Assembly: GCF_900184265.1 (NCBI RefSeq)
Contig: NZ_FXXA01000002.1
Location: 620,001-684,000 of the forward strand
Origin: Eggerthella timonensis
GTDB taxonomy: Bacteria > Actinomycetota > Coriobacteriia > Coriobacteriales > Eggerthellaceae
Reading direction: 5' to 3'
Length of the DNA stretch: 64,000 bases
A program made the translations under genes and the position numbers. Within the stretch, counting starts at the first letter, position 1, and each line of letters starts with the position of its first letter. The notes beneath the pieces are model-generated. The model was not told where the DNA came from. It saw only the letters and a list, made by a program, of their open reading frames with translations, and did not search any database. Of the stretch, positions 39,861-48,800 are shown one piece after another.

Positions 39861-42800
39861 ATGGGCATGTTGGAAAAATTCTGTGACGTGAAGAACACGT
39901 TCGAGGGCAAGGCGCTCGCCGTCTTCATGTCCTTCGTACTTGCTTTCTCGCTGGTCAGCCTCACGTCGTTGGCAAGCGCTGCCGAAGGTGAGGCATCTTC
40001 CGATGCCCCAGCGGCCGCTACCGCCGACGACGCGTCCGACGCGCCCGCCGATCCCGTCGAAACCCCGGCGGCCGATCCCGTCGAGCAGGCTGCCCCCGAA
40101 ACCGCGCCTGCCGCGCCCGAAGCGACCGAGCCGGCTCAGAGCGAGCCCGAAGCTCCGGCGACGACCGAACCTCAAGCTCCGGTTGAAGAGGTGAAAACCG
40201 TCGAGCCCGGCGTGGCTTCCGTCAGCCTCGACTTCACGCATGCCTACGTGAAGTACCTGGGCCAGACCATCGCGCTTCCCACCGAATCCATGAACGCCCC
40301 GCTGAACAAGGAGCTGGTGTTCTCCTCGTATGCCGACACCGGCTACGAGATCGATCATGTGAAGACCGTCGTCAACGGCACCGAGACCGAGCTCGAAGCC
40401 GACGAGGAGACCGGCGAATACACGGTTCCCGCCGACCAAGTGACCAGCAATCTCGTCATCGAGGTTGAGGCGAAGGCCGTTGAGCAGGGCGACGCATCTG
40501 CGGATGCCGTCGCCAAGCCGCTGGATAACGCCCCCAAGAACGAGGCCGAAAAGCCGGCAGACGAGCAGGCTGCTCCTGCCATCACGCTGACTGAGACCGT
40601 CGACGGCGCGATCGTCACGCTGGAAGCGACCGAAGGCGTGCTGCCCGAGGGCGCGACGATGAAAGTCGTCCCGCTTACCGGCGAGGACGTGAAGGGCATC
40701 GCCGAACAGAAGGCGACGGAAGAGGGCCGCGAGCTGGTGAATTACGTGGCGTTCGACGTGACGCTCTACGATGCCGAAGGCAACGAGATCCAGCCGAACG
40801 GTCCGGTGTCGATCGCAGTAGGAAGCTCCAGCCTCAACGCGAACGATACTGCGCTGTACCATGCCGATGAGAACATTGCCGATGTCGAAAAGGTTGCCGA
40901 AGGCACCGAAGCATCGCTCGAGCATTTTTCTCCCGTGTTGGCCATCGAGTCCCGCGCAGCGACGAGCGCCCTGTCCGATTCCTCCATCGAAGGGTCGGGC
41001 ACGCAAAGCGATCCGTACCTGATTCCCGTTGGAGAGACTCTGACGATGACGGGTGCGGTCAGTCCTTCCGGATCGTGCAACTGGTCATGGAGCAGCGGGA
41101 AGGATAACGATTGGACGTGGCCCGGGGACTATGCAACGCCTCATGGTTTTGATTATCCGGTCACGAATGTGGCCTCGATAACGGGCGATAAGCCTTCAGA
41201 TGCCCTCTTTTGCGCTACCTATATGTATATAGATGCAGCATTTGCCGATCAAATAACCTATTACTATTTCAAAGTCGTTGAAGCTGGGTCGACTGAACCT
41301 GCGACTGCGTTCACCGCCCTTGAAGGTTCGAAAACGATTGCTGTTGGTTCTACCACGAAACTCACGATTGCGACGGAGCCGGCCAAGGCCAGCACGAAGG
41401 GCGTCGTGTGGTCGTCTAGCAATGCCAACATCGCTTCGGTTGACAGCAAGGGCGTCGTGACGGGCGTGAAGCAGGGCAAGGCCGTTATCACGGCCGCTCT
41501 TCCGAATACGGATGTAACCGCTTCGACCACCATCGAGGTCACAGCCGCTCAACCGACTGTCGAGGTCGCATATTTCTACGCATTGACGCCCGGTGGCGAT
41601 CCCATGGATCTGCATAGCAAAAGCTGGCTGTATGTTGGCAAGGGGTCCATCAATACCACGGGGCTCGTTGATTCGCAGGGGAAAAAGTTTGTGAGCGGGC
41701 AGGGTCAGTTCGCCCTCGATACTACCGATCGCGTTATCACGTACCCTGAAGAGGCCAGCATCAAGGAAGCGGTCGCTCAAAAGTACGGCGTGAGCGTGGA
41801 AGAGGTGAATATCGAATACCAGCCTTACAAGATTACGTATCCAAAGGGTTGGAAGGATTCTGATAAAGTCTCCCATGATAGCAACAAACCTTGCTGGCAT
41901 GTCGATATGACTATTTCTTTCACCGCGAAAGAAAAAGCGAGCGCCGTATACCATTTATGGGATGCGGGCGAGACCGGCTACGCTCCGGTGGAAAATTACA
42001 CGCTCAACATCAATGAGACCACGGCGCCCAAATCCAATGCCTATCCCGAGGTGAAGACTGATAGTTCTGGCGTGAACTATCGTTTCGATGGCTGGTACAC
42101 GAACGAGGGATGCACGGGTGAGAAGGTGACGTTCCCCTATACGCTCACTGGCGCCGCTGATTTTTATGCCCGCTACGTTGCGGTTTCGCGATACACCGTC
42201 AATTACGACGGCAACGGGGCCGAGTCGGGTACGGTGCCCTTCGACCGCAGCACATACGAGCACGGCAACGCCGTTGAGGTGAAGAGCGATAAAGTGCCGC
42301 AACGCGCCGGCTACACCTTTACCGGCTGGAACACTTCCTCCGATGGCACCGGTACGACCTATCAGCCAGGCGAGACGTTCTCCATGCCCGAGAGCGATAC
42401 GACGTTGTATGCTCAGTGGGCGGCGAGCGCATCGTCCTACGCAGTCGAATACTATTACCAAGAGCAGGGTTCGTATCCAGAGCAGGCTTCCTTGTTGGAG
42501 AGCCGCCAGGAGCTGACCGATAGCGAAGTTGCGGTTACGGCGCAGGACAGGACACCGGCTCGGGATGGGTACGTGTTGGACGAGACCGCGCAGTCCGTCT
42601 ATGAAGGTACCGTCGCAGGCGATGGCTCGCTTGTGCTCAAAGTGTACTTCAAGCAGCAGTTCGTCGTGTCGTTCCTGCCTGGCGATCAGGGAACGTTTGC
42701 GGCTGTCGAGCATGATGCGCTCGAGTGGGGCGCATCAACCCCTGCTGCTCCGGAGCCGACGGGTGAGCCCGGTTACATATTTTCCGGATGGTCGCCCGAA

Positions 42801-45800
42801 TACAAGCAGGGCTCCGAAGTCGCGGCGAGCGTAGACTACGTTGCGCAGTGGAGTGAGCGAGATGTTCCGCTCGTCTACGCGATTGCCGAAACCGGCGGTG
42901 GCAACGTTACGGATAAGGCTGGCGACCAGAAGGGGCGTGTGACGGATGTCGTTCGTTCTGCAACCGGAACGCCCGTTGGATCGACGGCTGTGCCCCTGAG
43001 CGGATATGAATTCGAAAAGTGGACCGTGCGAGACGAGACGGTAAGCGACCGGCCGACGCTGACATCCGAGGACGTCGATCGCTATGCCAAAGCTTCGGGT
43101 GCTTATACGGCCACGGAATTCGTAGCGTGGTTCAAAGAGTCCTCCGATGTCACGCTGACCTACGTTGCAGGCGAAGGCGGCTCGGTGAGCCGTCCGAACG
43201 AGACGCTTGCACCGGCCACGGGAGCCGCGACCGGTTCCACGGCGGAGCCTCAGCCTGGCTATCGCTTCGTGAAGTGGACCGCGACTGCCGCCGACGGCAC
43301 GACGGTTGACGCGTCCGAGGATGCGACGCTCACGGCGAGTGCGGTGGACGCGATCGCCAAAAAGAGCGGTGCTTACGAAAACACGACGTTCACGGCGCAT
43401 TTCGAGCAGGAATCCGTGATCATCTCCTATGAGGCGACCGAGGGCGGAAGCGTCAGCCCCGAGCGCAATGGGATCAGCGCAGTGGACGGCGGCGTGATAG
43501 GTTCGGCGGCCAAGGCTGATGAACACTATTACTTCGCCGGTTGGAGCGTGCAGGGTTCGGACAAGATCATCTCGACGGACAACACCATCAGCAAGGCGGT
43601 TGTCGAGAAGTATGCGAAGAACACCGAAGGCGCGTTCACGGAAACGACGTTCGTCGCTCATTTCGCCGCAAAGCGGAAGCTGACGGTCGTAGCGAAGTCG
43701 GATAGCTTGGTCTACAACGGCAAGACCCAGGTGCAGAGCGATACGGTATACATTTTCGATGGCGGCGAGCGTCCGAGGGTGTCCTTCTCGGGAGACGAAG
43801 CTTCCGCTGAAGGTATCGACGTGGGCGAGTATCCGGTGAAGTTCCATGATACGAGCAACTTCCAGATCATCGATGACAAACGAGTCGATGTGACGTATCA
43901 GTACGACGTCACTTTCGTCGAGGGCATGTTGGAGATCACGCCGCGTCCGATCAATGCAACAGGTGACGGTTGGGACGAGCCGCAGGAGTACACGGGATTC
44001 GCCTACAGCAAGGATACCTACAAAGTAGAGGGCTTCAATTATTGGGGCGTTGAAAGAGGGCTCGTGCACGGCCATCTGGCTAGCGCGGACTACTCGATCA
44101 GCGGCACCGAGCCGGGCGAATACAAGGGCTCGTTCGACACGATTCGCATCGTTGACGCCAGCGGCAAGGACGTGACGTCCAACTATGATATCAACAAGAC
44201 GGTCGGCAACCTTGAGATCGTTGCCTCTACGCAGCCTTTGGTGATTACGGCGAACTCGCAGTCGTGGAAGTACGATGGCTCCGAGCATTCCGATAACGGC
44301 TATACCGTCTCGTACGGCGGCACTGCCGTCACTCCGGATTCCGATGGCACGTACACGCTGCCCACGGGCGACAAGGTGAGCGCCACGGTGTCGGGCACCG
44401 TGACGAACGTCGCTGACAGCGGCGTGGGCAACAATGCAATCACCGGCTACGAGGTGCAGAACGTTGATCGCTATACGAACGTGGCCACCGTAAACGGCAC
44501 TCTGTCCATCACGCCGCGCACGGTGGAGCTGACGAGCGCCACGGCTTCCAAGCCGTACGACGGCACGGCGTTGACTGCATCGGGCATTACCGAATCGGGA
44601 GACGGCTGGATCGCGGGAGAGGGTGCCGAGTACAACGTGACCGGCTCCCAGACCGCCGTCGCTTCGTCCGACAACACGTTCGAGTACACGCTGAAGGACG
44701 GCACGACGGTCGGCAACTACACTATTACTCAGCATCTTGGCACGCTCACTGTTGAGGGCCTTGCGGACGATGCCAAGTTCGAGATCACGGTTGAGGCAAA
44801 CTCCTTGACGGACACGTACGACGGAACCGCGAAATCTGCTTCGGGCTTGAAGCAGACGCAGTTCACGTTTGGAGACGCAACGTTCACGGTGACGGGACTC
44901 GATGCGAGCTTCACGGAAACGAATGCCGGCACGTACGGCGTGAACGTTACGGGAACGCCGGTGGTGACTGACGAAAAGGGCAACGTCGTTACCGATCAGT
45001 TCATTGTCAAGACGACGGCAGGTTCGCTCGTCATCAAGACGCGCGACCTGACGCTCGCGTCTGCCACGCTCTCCAAGGTGTACGACGGCACGCCGCTCGT
45101 GAACGGCAACACGCCGCTTGCAGAGCAGGGCTGGGTCGACGGCGAGGGTGCCACGTACGAGTTCAAGAACTCGGTGACGCTGCCGAATGAGACAAAGCCG
45201 AACGACTTCACCATCAGCCCGAACGAGGGCACGAGCCTCGACAACTACAACGTGACGACGAAGCCGGGCCAGCTGACCATCGAGAACCGCCCCGAGGATA
45301 TCAAGTACGCGGTCGACGTGACGGCCAGCTCCGGCACGTTCACCTACGACGGCACCGCGAAGCAGGTCTCGGGCTTCGAAGGCGAGACCGACCGGGGCAT
45401 TCCCGTGCAGGCCGACGGGCGCACCTACTACGTGAAGGGCCTCGAGTCCAAGGCCGAGGGCACCAACGTTGCCGATTCGACGGGCACCGTCCCCGTGCAG
45501 GGCATCGCGCAGGTGCTTGACGAGAGCAACAACGACGTGAGCAGCCAATTCAAGGTGACGGTCCACAACGGGTCGCTCGCCATCGGCAAGCGTACGGTGA
45601 CGCTTGCGTCCGACACGCTCTCAAAAGAATATGACGGTATGCCGCTGACGAACGGCGAAACGCCGCTCGCTACGGAAGACGGCTGGGTTGACGGCCAAGG
45701 CGCTACTTACCAGTTCACCGGTTCGGTGACGCTGCCGAACACCATGGCGCCCAACGCGTTCACCGTGATGCCGAAACCTGGCACGATCCTCGACAACTAC

Positions 45801-48800
45801 CAGGTGGACAAGACCGAGGGGACGCTGCGCGTTACGAATCGTGACGCGCAGTACGAGGTGACGCTCACGGCGAACTCCCTGAGCGAAACCTACGACGGCA
45901 CGACGAAGTCGGTCTCCGGCTTCGTAGGCGAAGAGAACGGCGCGGTTGCCGTGCAGGCGGGCGACCAGACGTACTACGTTTCCGGTCTGACCGCTTCCGC
46001 TTCCGGCACGAACGCAGACACCTACCAGACGGTTATCGAGGGTACCGCCGTGGTGGCGGACGCTGCAGGCAACGTCGTAACTGATCAGTTCAACGTGAAC
46101 ACCATCGGCGGCTCGCTCGTCATCGACAAGCGTCCCGTAACGCTGCAAAGCGCGTCCGACGAGAAGCCCTACGACGGCACGCCGCTCGAGAATCACGCCG
46201 TAGATGTGACTGCCGGCAGCTGGGCCAATGACGAAGGAGCTACCTATCGCTTCACCGGCTCGGTCACGCTGCCCGGCGAGACGGCTCCCAACGCGTTCGA
46301 GATCGTCCCGAACGCTGGCACGAACCTCGATAACTACAACCTGCGCAAGATCGAGGGTCAGCTGACCATCCTGAATCGCGATGCGAAGTACGATGTGACG
46401 ATGACGGCCAACTCCGGCACGTTCACCTACGACGGCACCGAGAAGAAGGTTTCCGGCTTCGAGAACGAGACCGACCAAGGCATTCCCGTGGTGGCTGACG
46501 GCCGCACGTACTACGTGAAGGGCCTGACCTCCTCGGCGTCCGGCACGAACGCGGACACTTACCAGACGACCATCGCAGGCACCGCCGTGGTGGTGGACGC
46601 TGCGGGCAACGTCGTCACCGGCCAATTCAACGTGAAGACGGTCGACGGCTCGCTCGTCATCGACAAGCGTGTGGTTGATCTGATCAGCGCGTCCGACGAG
46701 AAGCCCTACGACGGCACGCCGCTGACGAACGACACGGTGGACGTGATGGGCGACGGCTGGGCACCGGGTCAGGGAGCGTCGTACAACGTGACCGGCTCGC
46801 AGACGGTGGTCGGTTTCTCCGACAACACGTTCACCTACGTTCTCACGGGCGGAGCGAGCGAGGAGAACTACACTATTACGCCGATGTTCGGATCGCTGCG
46901 CGTGTACAATGCTGACGCCAAGTTCGAAGTGACCGTTGCGGCCAACTCCGACACGGTTACCTACGATGGCGAGCAGCATGCTGTCTCCGGTCTCGTGGGC
47001 GAAACCGATAAGGGCGTTCTCGTTCAGGCGAACGGGCTGGACTTCTACGTCTCGGGGCTGTCGGCCAACGCCGAGGGCATCGACGCCAACACGTACGCGG
47101 CTAACGTGATCGGCACGCCGGTGGTGAAGGATGCCGCGGACAACGACGTGACCGATCAGTTCGACGTGAAGACGGTCGGTGGCTCGCTCACCATCGAAAA
47201 GCGCACCGTGACGATGACCAGCGCGACGGCCGAGAAGTACTACGACGGCACGCCGCTTAAGGACAGCACGGTCACGGTTCCGGAAGGAAGCTGGGCCGAC
47301 GGCGAAGGGGCCACCTACCAGGTGACGGGCTCTCAGACCAAGATCGGCTCCAGCCCCAACACGTTCACCTATACGTTGACCGGTGCGACCAAGGCTGAGA
47401 ACTACAATATCAACCCGGTCGAGGGCGCGCTGACGGTGAAGAGCCGCGATGCGAGGTTCGATCTCACGCTCGAAGCGAATTCCCTTGCCGCCACGTACGA
47501 CGGCACCGAGAAGAGTGTCAGCGGCTTGAAGCAGACCGAGTTCACGATCGACGGTGCCACGTTCACCGTGTCGGGAGTCACCGCTGAAGCGAAGGGCACC
47601 GATGCACGCGTGTATCAGGTTGTTCCGCACGGCGACGTGAAGATCGTCGACTCCGAGGGCAACGACGTGACCGACCAGTTCAACGTGACCTTCAAGGAGG
47701 GCTCGCTGACCATCGAGAAGCGCCCGTTGACGCTGACGTCCGCCACCCTGTCCAAGCGGTACGACGGCACGCCGCTGACGAACGGCGATACCCCGCTCTA
47801 TCTTGAACAGGGCTGGGCCGAAGGCGAAGGCGCAACATACGAATTCACCGAATCGGTGACGCTGCCCGGTGCCACGGCTTCCAACGAGTTCAACATTCAT
47901 GCCAATGCGGGTACGAAACTTGAGAACTACGCGACAACGAAGAGCGTGGGCCAGCTGACCATCGAGGATCGCAATGAAGATGCGAAGTACGCCATCGATC
48001 TCGAGGCCAATTCGGGCGCGTTCCTGTACGACGGCCAGCAGAAGTCTGTTGACGGCTTCGTGCAGACCGAGTTCGCGTTCGGCGGCGTCACCTATACGGT
48101 GACGGGGCTCGCTGCGAGTGCGACCCGCACCGACGCTGGCACGACAACGGTCGGCATCTCCGGTACGCCGGTGGTGAAGGATGCTGCGGGCAACGACGTG
48201 ACCAGCCAGTTTAAGATCACCCTCGTACCCGGCACGCTGAAGGTGGACAAGCGCTCCGTTGTCCTCGAGAGCGCGACCGACTCGAAGCCCTACGATGGCA
48301 CGGAGCTCGTGAACGACAACGTCGCCGTTGCGGGCGACGGCTGGGCTGACGGCGAAGGTGCTGCGTACAACGTAACGGGATCTCAAACCCTCGTTGGCTT
48401 CTCCAGCAATACCTTTACGTATGCCTTGACGGGAGGTACCAAGGCCGAGAACTACAGCATCGATACGCGCGAGGGCACGCTCACGGTGACGAACCGCGAT
48501 GCCAAGTACGAAGCGACGGTGGAGGCAGACTCCGCGACGTTCCAGTACGACGGCGAGAAGAAGACTGTGTCCGGATTTAAGAACGAAACCGTCGATGGCA
48601 TTCACGTGCAGGTGGGTGCGCTCACCTACTACGTTGCGGGTTTGACCGCCTCGGCCGAGCTGACCGATGCCGGCACGGTCCAGGTTAAGGCGACGGGCAA
48701 TCCGACGGTGCGCGATGCCGCCGGCAATGATGTGACGAGCGAGTTCAACATCAAGTCCGTTGCGGGCTCGCTGTCCGTCGAGAAGCGCCAGGTGAATCTG

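Noticed and set aside
42735-45566. A 943-codon minus-strand open frame
   Set aside because: Same reason: antisense shadow of the adhesin with Arg/His-rich low-complexity translation.
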